Shown here: piece after piece, positions 22,291-30,842 of the stretch
How the letters are laid out: every line of letters begins with the position of its first letter
Numbering within the stretch: the first letter of the stretch is position 1
Assembly (NCBI RefSeq): GCF_009911645.1
Contig: NZ_QWKI01000145.1
Coordinates: 1-34,873 of the forward strand
Direction of reading: 5' to 3'
Origin: Pseudoflavonifractor sp. 60
Lineage (GTDB): Bacteria > Bacillota > Clostridia > Oscillospirales > Oscillospiraceae
DNA length: 34,873 nt
Made by a program: the position numbers and the translations under genes
The notes under the pieces: model-generated
Told to the model about the DNA's origin: nothing
Seen by the model: only the letters and a program-made list of their open reading frames with translations
Databases searched by the model: none

Positions 22291-23982
22291 TTATCGGTCC
22301 ATGCCGCAGGCGGAGGCGGATTCCGCCAGACAGCGGTCATGGGTTACCGTGTCATAGAAACGGAAGCCCCCGGCGAAGTTATACGCCTCATAACCATACC
22401 CGCTCAAAATCTGGCAGGCGATATAGCTGCGCAGGCCGCTCTGGCAGATCACATAGACCGGCTTGCCCCGCTCCACCTCATCCAGCCGCTCCCGCAATTC
22501 GTCTACAGGAATGTGGAGAAAACCGTCGATATGTCCGGCGGAGTACTCGCCCACCGTCCTGACGTCCAGCAGGGTTACGCTTCCGTCCCGGGGCAGACGG
22601 TTCAGATCCTCCAAAAGCCACTGCTTGAGAATCCCCTGTTTGATGTTGTCAGCCATGAAGCCGGCCATATTTACCGGGTCCTTGGCGGAGGAATAGGGCG
22701 GTGCGTAGGCCAGGTCCAGGTCCTTCAGTTCAGTGGCGTTCAGCCCGGCGTGGATTGCGGTGGCCAGCACATCAATGCGCTTATCCACGCCCTCATAGCC
22801 CACGATCTGGGCGCCCAGGAGACGATAGGTCCCTTTCTCAAAGACCACTTTCATGGTCATCAGCTTGCCGCCGGGGTAGTAGCCGGCGTGGCTCATGGGG
22901 GAGAGAATGACCTTATCCACATCCAGCCCCGCCTTTTTGGCGTGGGTTTCGTTGACACCGGTGACAGCGGCGGTCATGTCGAATACTTTTATGACGCTGC
23001 TGCCCTGAGAGCCGGGATAGCGGCTGTCACCGCCGCAGATGTTGCCGGCGGCGATGCGCCCCTGCCGGTTAGCGGGGCCCGCCAGGGAGATCAGCGCATC
23101 CTGCCCGGTGACAAAGTGTTTCACCTGGACCGCGTCCCCCACGGCGTAGATATCTGGAATGGAAGTCTCCATCCGGTCGTTTACCACGATGCTTCCCTTG
23201 ATGCCCAGCTCCAGGCCCGCCTCCTTGGCCAGGGCGGTGTCCGGAGTGACGCCGATGGCCAGCACCACCATGTCGGCGTGGAGGGGAGCTTCATCCTTTA
23301 GCAGTACGTCCACCCCGCTGCCGTTCTCCGAGAAACCCTCCACCGTGCGGCCCAGGACCAGCTTGACGCCGTGCCTGCGCATTTCATTGTGGATGAACGC
23401 GGCCATATCCGGGTCAAAGGGGTTCATCAGCTGCCGGGGCCGCTGGACAATGGTGACCTCTATCCCCAGTTCCCGCAGGTTTTCCGCCAGCTCCAGACCG
23501 ATGAAGCCGCCGCCGGCCAGCACCGCCGATTTGGGGTGGTGCGTGTGGACGTGTTCCTTGATGCGGAAGGTATCCTCCACCGTCCGCAGGGTGAACACCC
23601 GGTCCAGTCCAACCCCCGGGAGCCTGGGCTGGGTGGGCTGGGCCCCAGGAGAGAGGAGCAGTTTGTCGTAGCTCTCCTCGAACACCTCCCCCGTCTCCAA
23701 ATTTTTCACAGAGACGGTCTTCTGGTCCGGGTGAATGGCCGTGACCTCGTGGCGCACCTTCATATTAACCCGGAAACGGGAAAAGAAGCTCTCGGGTGTC
23801 TGCAAGGTCAGCGCGGACGGGTCAGTGATCACGTCCCCAATATAGTAGGGCAGGCCGCAGTTGGCGTAAGAAATATACCCCGACCGCTCAAACACCACAA
23901 TCTCTGCCTGTTCGTCCAGCCTGCGGATGCGGGCCGCCGCCGTAGCGCCCCCGGCCACACCGCCTACGATGACAACTTTCAT
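22291..23982 (-). CDS. CoA-disulfide reductase with C-terminal rhodanese domain
   Basis: A 563-residue flavoprotein of the CoADR-rhodanese type. FAD-binding VIVGGVAGGATAAARIRR is at residues 4-21. The single redox Cys is C42 in SYANCGLPYYIGD. The NAD-binding GGGFIGLELAENLRELG is near 155, and the second FAD motif TSIPDIYAVGDAVQ near 270. A dimerisation domain follows to about 450. The rhodanese domain (LLDVRTVGEYSAGHIDG) has its active Cys in CQSGLRS (C513). The family reduces CoA disulfides, per- and polysulfides with NAD(P)H. Start 23982 has the site AAAGGATGG. It is the last gene of the operon ferredoxin - NapH-like - CoADR, with ATGA overlap to the gene before it. Confidence 0.95.
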   Translation of the reverse strand: MKVVIVGGVAGGATAAARIRRLDEQAEIVVFERSGYISYANCGLPYYIGDVITDPSALTLQTPESFFSRFRVNMKVRHEVTAIHPDQKTVSVKNLETGEVFEESYDKLLLSPGAQPTQPRLPGVGLDRVFTLRTVEDTFRIKEHVHTHHPKSAVLAGGGFIGLELAENLRELGIEVTIVQRPRQLMNPFDPDMAAFIHNEMRRHGVKLVLGRTVEGFSENGSGVDVLLKDEAPLHADMVVLAIGVTPDTALAKEAGLELGIKGSIVVNDRMETSIPDIYAVGDAVQVKHFVTGQDALISLAGPANRQGRIAAGNICGGDSRYPGSQGSSVIKVFDMTAAVTGVNETHAKKAGLDVDKVILSPMSHAGYYPGGKLMTMKVVFEKGTYRLLGAQIVGYEGVDKRIDVLATAIHAGLNATELKDLDLAYAPPYSSAKDPVNMAGFMADNIKQGILKQWLLEDLNRLPRDGSVTLLDVRTVGEYSAGHIDGFLHIPVDELRERLDEVERGKPVYVICQSGLRSYIACQILSGYGYEAYNFAGGFRFYDTVTHDRCLAESASACGMDR

Positions 23983-24563
23983 CTTGTTCCATCCTTTCCG
24001 CTTTTCGCCTTGCAGATCAGCTGCGTCATGGTGCCCATGGGGCAGTAGACACACCAGCTGCGGGGCTTAAACAAAACCATTGTGAACAGTCCAAGGACTG
24101 TAGAGGTCAGCATTACGCTGTAAAACCCAAACGCAAACTGGGCCACGCCGGGATGAAAGAGCGTTCCGTGGTAGGCCCAGTGCCAAGGCAGCTTAAAGGT
24201 CCAGAGCAGGGTCACCACCTGCCGCAGATTCTGGACGCCTGCAAAGACCAGATAAGTATTCCACAGCATCTGGAAAAACATGACAAAGAAGAAAGCCAAA
24301 AAGCCATAGCGGAACCCTTTCCTTTTCATCCATCCGGGAATATCCTGTTTTCGGGACAGGCCGAACCGTCCGCCCAACAGGCCGAAGATCTGTCCCCGGC
24401 CGCAGTAACGGTTGCAGTAGCCCTTTGTGCCGCATACAGCAGAAATAATCAGGGGGATGAAGAAGAACACCAGTCCCAGCCAGGCGAACAGAATGTTGAA
24501 GAAACCCAACGCCAGATAGGTCAGCTCGACGATCCACAGGTAATCATACCAACGCTTTTTCAT
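23979..24563 (-). CDS. NapH-like 4Fe-4S membrane protein
   Basis: A 194-residue polytopic protein with about four membrane segments (residues 10-45, 85-110, 140-165 and the end). Two cysteine motifs face one side: GYCNRYCGRGQ (about 48-58) and WCVYCPMGTMTQ (about 170-181). They resemble the Cys-x2/3-Cys-P motifs of NapH/RnfC-neighbour polyferredoxin-type proteins. It probably passes electrons from a quinone or membrane donor to the ferredoxin partner. Both ends overlap neighbouring genes by four bases (ATGA), so synthesis of all three proteins is coupled. The first part of larger NapH proteins (the C-terminal ferredoxin domain) is here a separate gene. Confidence 0.82.
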   Translation of the reverse strand: MKKRWYDYLWIVELTYLALGFFNILFAWLGLVFFFIPLIISAVCGTKGYCNRYCGRGQIFGLLGGRFGLSRKQDIPGWMKRKGFRYGFLAFFFVMFFQMLWNTYLVFAGVQNLRQVVTLLWTFKLPWHWAYHGTLFHPGVAQFAFGFYSVMLTSTVLGLFTMVLFKPRSWCVYCPMGTMTQLICKAKSGKDGTR

Positions 24564-24766
24564 GCCTGTACCTCCTGAATCTCAATGACAGAGGCCGGAC
24601 ACTCCTTCGCGCATTTTCCGCAGCCCACGCATCGTTCCGCGTTGACCGCCGCCCGGATTCCGCGCCAAATCTGGATGGCGGACAGAGGGCATACCTTTAC
24701 ACAGCAGCCGCAGGCAACACAGGCATTTTCATCCACAACAGCCCTGCGTTTTTTTCGTGTTGTCAT
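24560..24766 (-). CDS. 2[4Fe-4S] ferredoxin
   Basis: A 68-residue bacterial-type ferredoxin with two complete C-x2-C-x2-C-x3-C-P clusters: CVACGCCVKVCP (residues 16-27) and CVGCGKCAKECP (46-57). A short basic N-terminus (TTRKKRRAV) precedes the first. It is first in the operon, with site GGGAGGTG. It overlaps the NapH-like gene by four bases and probably works as its soluble electron carrier for the CoA-disulfide/polysulfide reductase. Confidence 0.92.
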   Translation of the reverse strand: MTTRKKRRAVVDENACVACGCCVKVCPLSAIQIWRGIRAAVNAERCVGCGKCAKECPASVIEIQEVQA

Positions 24767-24792
24767 ACCGCACCTCCCAATTTAATGAGAGA

Positions 24793-24798
24793 ATTATA
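24793..24798 (-). promoter_or_regulatory. Candidate -10 box of the ferredoxin operon
   Basis: TATAAT on the minus strand, 27 bases before the start codon. There is no good -35 hexamer (TCATAG at best), which would fit a promoter that needs an activator such as the nearby Crp/Fnr protein. Confidence 0.4.
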
Positions 24799-24809
24799 TC
24801 AAAATGGCT

Positions 24810-25547
24810 CTATGAGTACCGTGATAAAATCACACAGGGGGGAGAACCCTTACAAAGCTGGGCAGTGTCAATTTTGATGGCACTCCCCAGGATGGTTACA
24901 CTTTGCAGCCTGGTGCAACCCCAGAAAGCTTTGCGCCCAATTTTTGTGGCGTCCTCCGGGATCGTCACATCCCCGCCACAGCCGGCATACTTGGCCACAA
25001 CGCCGCTTATAGATGTGGAAAAAAGGGTTTAGCCATGTACATCCTCCGGGAAAATTCGAATTTCGCTGCATTGGTCCGCCAGACTGTTGGGCACATGAAT
25101 CACGATGGTTTCCGCCAGCTCTTTTCCCAGGAAAGAGAAGGCGTCCAGCAGCTCTTCCGTGCCGAGAAGGTCCGGCAGGGATATATCCCAGGCCCCGTTC
25201 TCTTCCGTGTAAAGGTACTTCGGCAGGGGCATGTCCAAATCCTCGCCTTTCAGCGTATAATAAGTGGCGCCGCACCGGAACATCCCCCAAGGCGGGTGTT
25301 CCGTGTGCTCATTTCCCGCTGTGCCCGCCGGTTTGCCGAACCGTTTGCTCAGGACAATGGGGTCAAGGATCAAGTCCTCGTCCTTCAGAATATCATAAGC
25401 GGTGCTGTTTCGGAACATCCCCCAGTCCTGGCTTGCCGTGCGCACGTTTCCCGCCGCGGCCACCGGCTTGCCTGACCGTTGGCCAATGGCAAGGATTTTG
25501 AGGATCAAGTCTTCGCCGGTGTGCTTGTTTTTGTACTGCCTCCGTGA
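24810..25547 (-). pseudogene. LRR_5-type surface protein remnants
   Basis: 25029-25547 is an open frame without a start codon. It carries two degenerate tandem units of about 55 residues (GEDLILKILAIGQRSGKP..AGNVRT..WGMFRNSTAYDILK and DEDLILDPIVLSKRFGKP..AGNEHT..WGMFRCGATYYTLK) and ends ...IFPEDVHG. After its stop, 24810-25028 encodes one LRR_5 start unit in another frame (VVAKYAGCGGDVTIPEDA, TKIGRKAFWGCTRLQSVTI). The upstream end is replaced by the promoter of the WYL gene. Both pieces look like relics of BspA-like proteins as at 11265-11839, but the 55-residue unit itself is not one that I can name. Confidence 0.55.
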
Positions 25548-25553
25548 TATAAT
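25525..25553 (+). promoter_or_regulatory. Promoter of the WYL gene
   Basis: TTGTTT (25525-25530) and TATAAT (25548-25553) with a 17-base spacer, 38 bases before the ATG. Confidence 0.6.
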
Positions 25554-25591
25554 CCCCACAAAAGAAAGAGCCCGAGAGGAGGGAGCGCAGT

Positions 25592-26599
25592 ATGTCCCCA
25601 CATCTGATCCCCATCCGCCTCTATCAGATCCTGGAGGAGCACAGTGACCAGGAGCATCCCCTTTCCATGGGAGAGCTGCGGCGTCTGCTCCGAGTGGAGT
25701 ATGGCGTGAGCTGTGACCGGCGGACCATCTACGGGGCGCTGGACAGCCTGCGATACGCGGGCTGTGACATTCCGGAGTTTCAAGACAGCAGGGAGGGCTA
25801 TGTTCTTCTCTCACGAACACTGGAGCCGGCGGAGGTCCGCCTGCTGCTGGACTGCGCCGCCGCTTTTTCCGGGATTGGGGAGCGGCAGTATTGGGACCTG
25901 GAGCGGAAGCTCCTCCGGGGGCTGAGCCTTCATCAGCGGAAGCTCTGCCGCCCCCTGTCTCTGCCCACAGGCTACCGGGGCCTGAACCGGGGGGTTTTGC
26001 TGGCCGTGGAGGTGCTGGAGGAAGCGATTTCCGCCCGATGTCAGGTCACCTTTCAGTATATGGAGTATGGTATGGACAAAAAGCTCCGCCCCCGCCGGGA
26101 ACGGCTCTATCAGGTCCATCCCTACGGCCTCTGCTTTGCCAACGGGAACTACTACCTGATCTGCCGCTATTCGGGCTATGAAGCATTGAGCCACTACCGC
26201 GTTGACCGCATCCAAAATCCCGCCGTCCTGCCCGGGGAGCCGGTGGAGCCTCTGCCGTCCGGCATCGACCTGCCGCGCTATGTACGGGAGCGGGTCTATC
26301 AAATTTCGGGGCAGAGCATCCAGGCGGTCCTTCTCTGTGAAAACAGCCTTCTCAGCGACGTATTGGACCGTTTTGGAATGGAGACCGGTATCCGTCCCCA
26401 TGAGGATGGAAATTTTACAGCCACGGTGACCGCGGAGCCGGAGGGCCTGAAGCTGTGGGCCATGCAGTACATGGAGCGCTGCGAGGTCCGGGAGCCCGGC
26501 TGGCTGCGGCAGCAGATGGAGCGTTTCTTCTTGGAGGGGTTGTCGCTCTATCAGGGCTCAGAGGCCCAGGAGTCCGCAGGCGGGGAGCGGGAACGCTGA
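25592..26599 (+). CDS. WYL-domain transcriptional regulator
   Basis: A 335-residue regulator. An N-terminal winged helix lies at residues 1-75 (YQILEEHSDQEHPLSMGELR, VSCDRRTIYGALDSLRYAG). The WYL ligand domain lies at about 140-230 (ISARCQVTFQYMEYGMDKKL, VHPYGLCFANGNYYLICRYS, SHYRVDRI), and a WCX C-terminal domain extends to about 315. The usual W-Y-L is F-N-G-N-Y-Y-L. Such proteins sense nucleic acid or nucleotide ligands and commonly control defence genes. It is followed 40 bases later on the same strand by a PD-(D/E)XK nuclease gene, so it probably controls or partners it. The start has the site GAGGAGGGAG. Confidence 0.9.
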   Translation: MSPHLIPIRLYQILEEHSDQEHPLSMGELRRLLRVEYGVSCDRRTIYGALDSLRYAGCDIPEFQDSREGYVLLSRTLEPAEVRLLLDCAAAFSGIGERQYWDLERKLLRGLSLHQRKLCRPLSLPTGYRGLNRGVLLAVEVLEEAISARCQVTFQYMEYGMDKKLRPRRERLYQVHPYGLCFANGNYYLICRYSGYEALSHYRVDRIQNPAVLPGEPVEPLPSGIDLPRYVRERVYQISGQSIQAVLLCENSLLSDVLDRFGMETGIRPHEDGNFTATVTAEPEGLKLWAMQYMERCEVREPGWLRQQMERFFLEGLSLYQGSEAQESAGGERER

Positions 26600-26639
26600 A
26601 CCCATGGAATGGATAAAACAGCGAAAAGGAGAGGACGAG

Positions 26640-28049
26640 ATGAACGAAGACGGAACGCTCATCCGCATATTTCCAGCCCTGAGCGGACGCAGTCTGACCG
26701 TAGAAGATATGGATCTGGAGGCCGCTGTGCGAAACGCCCTGAAGGGGAGCGGCATCCATACCGTGGACCGGTTATTGCAGCTGAGCGGACCGGAGCTGCT
26801 CCGGATTTTCCCGAACCGGAAGCTCCGCAGCTATGAGGATGTGATTCACTGTCTGGTCTGCCTGTCGGAGGAGGCGGATGGGAGGGGTACTGGCGTTTTA
26901 GATTGCTTATCTGAGCAAGATATGGGAAATGTGTTAGAACAACAGAATATATTGGATGAGCCCTGCAAAACATTCAATGTTTTTCAGGCTGCGGGGATTT
27001 GGAAATCGGAGGAGATCCATACAAGCGTGATTGCGGAGCTGATGAACCCTCAGAGCGCCTTCCACAACATGGGCGCAGTCTTTCTGGGGAAGTTTTTGCG
27101 GAAGCTTGGCGTAGAACTGTCAAAGGAAGAACTGGAGAAGGGGGAGGTGAAAACGGAGGTCCCCACTGATCAGGGCAGACGCATTGATATGGTGATTTCT
27201 ACGGAACGCCTGTATCTCCCTTTTGAGGTGAAGATTTGGGCATGCGATCAGGACGCACAGCTTTGGGATTACTATACATTTGCGAAGAAACAAGGAAAAG
27301 AAGTGCCCCATGTCTATTACCTGACCACGGACGGACATGAGCCCAGCCCACAGAGCCGTACAAACCCGTTGAATGACAAGGAGCAATTGTCAGATGAACA
27401 GATCTGCCTGCTGTCATTCCAGGGGCATATTCTCCGCTGGCTGGAGGACTGCATGAAAGAGCCGGGCCTCCCCTCGGATGTGCTGGAAACGATGAAACAG
27501 CTGCGCGACAACATTCAGGGCGGACCGAATGCTCAGGTCCGGTCCGGTGTTCAGCGCAAATGCTTTTCCAAATGGGCGAAACAGGATGTGCTCGACGCCC
27601 TTTATCAGAAGCTCTTAACCTACGACCTCCCGTGGACGGAATGCACCCCCGCCTATATGACGCTAACTCTGAACAAGATGAAATTTGGAACGGCGTCTTT
27701 GGAGTTTGCGCTGCGAATCAAAAAAGAACGCGTGAAACAAGAGTGCGAGGAGCGAGTGCGGCTGTACCTGATCTGCGGCTTGACGCAAGAAGGGGGGAAA
27801 CCCGATTATGCTGCCGCAGGCGATTACATTTCAGAACATCATGAGGCGTTTAGAACGCTGCTGAAAGCCACCTTTGCGGAGGGCGGCAATACACTTGAGC
27901 TCAAGACTGATCCGGTAAAAAGCGCCTGGAACCGGCTGCCAGAAAAGGCCTGCTATCAGGGTCTGGACGCGGACGGCTGCTGTCATGAGATCGAGAACCT
28001 CTTGAAGCACTTGACCCCGGAGTCGGTCAAACTCTTCAGGAAGCGCTGA
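26640..28049 (+). CDS. PD-(D/E)XK nuclease with N-terminal RpoA-CTD-like helix-hairpin-helix
   Basis: A 469-residue protein. Residues 12-75 resemble the RNA-polymerase alpha C-terminal domain fold (LSGRSLTVEDMDLEAAVRNA, GIHTVDRLLQLSGPELLRIF), a helix-hairpin-helix DNA-binding unit. Residues about 110-220 are a PD-(D/E)XK nuclease (PDDEXK_20-like). They contain IHTSVIAELMNPQSAFHNMG, RRIDMVIS with Asp183, LPFEVKIWACDQ with Glu196-x-Lys198, and AQLWDYYTFAK. All catalytic positions are present. The C-terminal 240 residues are unplaced. Start 26640 was chosen for AAAGGAG; ATG 26604 has no site. It follows the WYL gene as an apparent two-gene unit. Confidence 0.8.
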   Translation: MNEDGTLIRIFPALSGRSLTVEDMDLEAAVRNALKGSGIHTVDRLLQLSGPELLRIFPNRKLRSYEDVIHCLVCLSEEADGRGTGVLDCLSEQDMGNVLEQQNILDEPCKTFNVFQAAGIWKSEEIHTSVIAELMNPQSAFHNMGAVFLGKFLRKLGVELSKEELEKGEVKTEVPTDQGRRIDMVISTERLYLPFEVKIWACDQDAQLWDYYTFAKKQGKEVPHVYYLTTDGHEPSPQSRTNPLNDKEQLSDEQICLLSFQGHILRWLEDCMKEPGLPSDVLETMKQLRDNIQGGPNAQVRSGVQRKCFSKWAKQDVLDALYQKLLTYDLPWTECTPAYMTLTLNKMKFGTASLEFALRIKKERVKQECEERVRLYLICGLTQEGGKPDYAAAGDYISEHHEAFRTLLKATFAEGGNTLELKTDPVKSAWNRLPEKACYQGLDADGCCHEIENLLKHLTPESVKLFRKR

Positions 28050-28172
28050 TTTCATCCGTGCTTCCTGAAACATTTCCCATGTTGACGGAATTGATTGTGA
28101 TTAAAACGCGAAGGGATTGATCCGGTTGGAGCAGCTCCAGGCGGCTGCCGTTGAATAAACGTTGAATCCGCG

Positions 28173-28230
28173 GTCAACTGCGCCGCTTTCACAGACTGTG
28201 CGGTTGACAGGGCGGAAATTTCTGTAATAC
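28173..28230 (+). promoter_or_regulatory. Inverted repeat and possible promoter before the molybdenum cluster
   Basis: GTCAACTGC (28173-28181) and GCGGTTGAC (28200-28208) form a 9-bp inverted repeat with one G-T pair. Its right arm contains TTGACA (28204-28209), and TAATAC (28225-28230) follows with a short 15-base spacer. It could be an operator at a weak promoter, or part of a structured leader. The cluster would be a natural place for a molybdate or cofactor control element, but I cannot recognise the known riboswitch here. Confidence 0.35.
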
Positions 28231-28267
28231 GATTTTTGTAAATACAAGGGAGGAAAGGGGATACGCT

Positions 28268-28888
28268 GTGGCCGTTTCCGCTGTCATCGCCGCCGCCGGT
28301 CTGTCTGCCCGGATGAGGGACTTTAAGCCTCTATTCAGCCTGGGCGGCTCGACGATCATCCACCACACCGTCGATGTGCTGCGCACCGTGGGCGCGGCTC
28401 CCATCCTGGTGGTAACCGGGTATCAAAGTGCCGTTTTGGAACGGCACTTAGTTTCCAAGGACGTTATGTTTTTAAAAAATGAACGCTTTGCCCAAACCGA
28501 TATGCTGACTTCCCTTCAGCTGGGGCTGAACGCCCTCCCCTCTGATACTGAGCGGGTGTTTCTCAGCCCTGCGGACGTACCGCTGGTGTCGTCAGATACC
28601 TTGCGGCAGATGCTGGCCGTCACCGGCCAGGTGGTGTGCCCGCTGTATCAGGGGCGGCAGGGTCACCCCCTCCTTGTGGACCAGGAGGCGGTCAGGCAGA
28701 TCCTTCACTGGGAGGGGCCCGGCGGGCTCCGGGGGCTGCTTGATACCGGGGCGTTGGAGACCGTTCGGATCGAGACCGGGGACCCGGGCATTCGGATGGA
28801 TGCCGATACCCCGGAGGACTATCAGCGTCTGCTGCAATATCAGGCCAGGCTCCGGGGCACGGCGACCTGCGCATGGATCTCCAATTGA
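28268..28888 (+). CDS. MocA/MobA-like nucleotidyltransferase (molybdenum cofactor)
   Basis: A 206-residue protein of the NTP-transferase family. VIAAAGLSARMRDFKPLFSL (residues 6-25) is the nucleotide-binding G-x-S-x-R-M...K-P loop, AQTDMLTSLQLGLNAL follows, and FLSPADVPLVSSDTL gives the metal-binding D-x-P. The closing GHPLLVDQE and GIRMDADTPEDYQRLL are typical of the MocA group, which adds CMP to molybdenum-molybdopterin for xanthine-dehydrogenase-type enzymes. It starts with GTG behind GGGAGGAAAGGGG. It is the first gene of the molybdenum cluster, and its last 16 bases overlap the ModE/XdhC pseudogene. It looks intact. Confidence 0.88.
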   Translation: MAVSAVIAAAGLSARMRDFKPLFSLGGSTIIHHTVDVLRTVGAAPILVVTGYQSAVLERHLVSKDVMFLKNERFAQTDMLTSLQLGLNALPSDTERVFLSPADVPLVSSDTLRQMLAVTGQVVCPLYQGRQGHPLLVDQEAVRQILHWEGPGGLRGLLDTGALETVRIETGDPGIRMDADTPEDYQRLLQYQARLRGTATCAWISN

Positions 28889-29844
28889 ATATCGGGATGG
28901 AGGAGCTGTTTCTCACCACGGAAAATATTCAGCTGCTGGATATGATCGGCCAGACCGGCTCCATTCAGAACGCCTGTGCCTGTATGCTGGTCTCTGGCCG
29001 GGGTCTGCTGGCCGGGACGGTGGGGGGCGGGGCGGTAGAACACCGCTGCATCACCGCTGCCCGGGAGCGGCTGGGCACGGCCCATCCGGAGCAGTACAGC
29101 TTTGACCTGACCCCGGAGGACAAGGCCGGCCTGGGGATGGTGTGCGGCGGAGCGGTCCGTGACCACATTCTGCCCATCTCCGCTGGGAACCCCGCCGCCC
29201 TGGCCCTGTGCCGGGAGGCAGCGGAGCACTTTGCTCGCGGCACGCCCTTCTGGCTGGCCCTCTGGACAGAACAAAAAGGGCTTTCCACCGGCCCGGAAAT
29301 CCGGACAGTGGACGGCCGGGAGTGGTTTGTGGAGTAGCTCCAGCACCCTGGGCAGGTGTATATCTTTGGCGGCGGCCATGTGGCCCAGGCGCTGGTCCCC
29401 GTACTGACGCCGCTGGATTTCCCCTGCGTGGTGGTGGAGGACCGGGCGGAATTTGCCCGCCGGGAGCTGTTTCCCACAGCCAGGGAGGTGCGGCTGGCGG
29501 AATTTTCCGACCCGGCAGTCTACGCCGCCATAACAGAGGACGACTACCTGTGCATCATGACCCGGGGCCACCAGAACGACCTGCTGGTGGAGGAGATGGC
29601 CCTGCACACCCCCGCCCGGTACATCGGCCTGATTGGCAGCGCCCGCAAATCGGCGGCGGCCTTCGAGGCGCTGAGGGAAAAGAGATTTTCCAACGGGGAG
29701 CTAAGGCGCATCGTAACCCCCATCGGTCTGCCGCTGGGCGGGCGGACTCCGGCAGAGATCGCCATCTCCATTGCCGCCCAGCTGATCCAGTACCGGTCCG
29801 GGCTGGTGCCAAAGGAGAGGAGAGGGTTCCATGACGTTGATTGA
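28873..29844 (+). pseudogene. ModE-like N-terminus joined to XdhC, with an in-frame TAG
   Basis: The first 39 residues (IGMEELFLTTENIQLLDMIG, QTGSIQNACACM) are the start of a ModE/LysR-type winged helix. The frame then passes directly into the middle of XdhC (LVSGRGLLAGTVGGGAVEH). This removes the ModE end and the XdhC N-terminus, in a way that looks like one deletion between adjacent genes. At 29335-29337 a TAG interrupts VE-TAG-LQHPGQ, after which the same frame continues with the XdhC Rossmann motif VYIFGGGHVAQALVPVL and RYIGLIGSARKSAAAF to TGA 29842-29844. XdhC inserts and protects the sulfurated molybdenum cofactor of xanthine dehydrogenase. Unless TAG is read through, only a 154-residue hybrid is made. 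Confidence 0.85.
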
Positions 29845-30379
29845 GACCCGGAACGCCGTGGGCCATGTGCTGTGCCACGACCTGACCCAAATCATTCCCG
29901 GCGTCTCCAAGGGGGCCCGCTTCCGGAAGGGGCACGTGGTGACGGAGGAGGATATCCCGGTGCTGCTGTCCATGGGGAAGGAGCACCTGTATGTGTGGGA
30001 GCGGGGGCCGGGCGTCCTCCATGAGGACGAGGCCGCTCTCCGCCTGTGCGCCCTGTGCCGGAACGAATTTATGACGGCCTCCCAGGTCCGGGAGGGCAAA
30101 ATCGAGCTGACCGCCCAGCGGGCAGGGCTGTTTCGGGTGAACCTCCCCCGGCTCCATGGGGTCAACGACCAGGAGGAGATCATCATCGCAACCCGCCATA
30201 CGGACACCGCCGTGCAGCCGGGGGACAAGCTGGCGGGAATGCGGGTCATCCCCCTGGTAATTGAGGAGGAGAAGCTGAGAAAAGCGGAGGAGCGGGCGGG
30301 GGAGAAGCCCATTATCCGGTTTGCCCCTTTGGCAAAGGGGGAGGAGTTTGAGGATGGAGCCTGTATTCAACCATTTTGA
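29831..30379 (+). pseudogene. MoeA-like molybdopterin-binding protein, C-terminally truncated
   Basis: 182 residues. The N-terminal 165 are those of a MoeA-like molybdopterin-binding protein ([60 protein letters not shown]). Family members continue for another 160-180 residues with the MoCF_biosynth domain (T-G-S-E...G-G-x-S), which is missing here. After KPIIRFAPL the frame runs for 16 more codons into the moaC start and stops at 30377-30379. A deletion has therefore removed the end of this gene and brought moaC close. It overlaps the end of the XdhC frame by 14 bases. Site GGAGAGGAG. Confidence 0.75.
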
Positions 30380-30842
30380 CGCCCGGGGCAACGCCGTGAT
30401 GGTAGATGTGTCGGAAAAGGCGTCCACCAGCCGGACGGTCGTTGCCCAGGGGAGCATCTCGGTCTGTCCGGAGGTGTTTCAGGCCATTACAGAGGGGACG
30501 GCGGCCAAGGGGGATGTGCTGGGCGTGGCCCGGGTGGCGGGAATTATGGCCGCCAAAAACACCGCCGGTCTGATTCCGCTGTGTCACCCCCTGGCGTTGT
30601 CCCATCTGGCGGTGGACTTTACCTGCAAGGCGGAGACGCACACCATTCAGGCCCGATGTACCGCCCGGACCACCGGGCAGACCGGGGTTGAGATGGAGGC
30701 GCTGACCGGCGTCTCCGCCGCCCTGCTCACCATTTACGATATGTGCAAGGCCATGGACCGGGGGATGGTGCTGTCCGAGATCCGCCTGGTCTACAAGGAC
30801 GGCGGAAAATCAGGGGTGTTCTCCCAGGAGGAGACACCATGA
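30354..30842 (+). CDS. moaC: Cyclic pyranopterin monophosphate synthase MoaC
   Basis: A 162-residue protein, the normal MoaC length. [20 protein letters not shown] starts the chain. [20 protein letters not shown] and [17 protein letters not shown] are the conserved core. [24 protein letters not shown] carries the catalytic region, and [13 protein letters not shown] the conserved Lys. MoaC turns 3',8-cH2GTP into cPMP in molybdenum cofactor synthesis. Start 30354 follows GGGGGAGGAG. It overlaps the moaA start as ATGA. It appears intact, but its pathway partner MoaA is truncated, so this locus alone cannot make the cofactor. Confidence 0.95.
   Translation: MEPVFNHFDARGNAVMVDVSEKASTSRTVVAQGSISVCPEVFQAITEGTAAKGDVLGVARVAGIMAAKNTAGLIPLCHPLALSHLAVDFTCKAETHTIQARCTARTTGQTGVEMEALTGVSAALLTIYDMCKAMDRGMVLSEIRLVYKDGGKSGVFSQEETP

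Noticed and set aside
22339..24048. Long plus-strand open frames opposite the CoA-disulfide reductase
   Set aside because: They are GC-rich shadow frames without ribosome sites or recognisable domains. The minus-strand enzyme accounts for the sequence fully.
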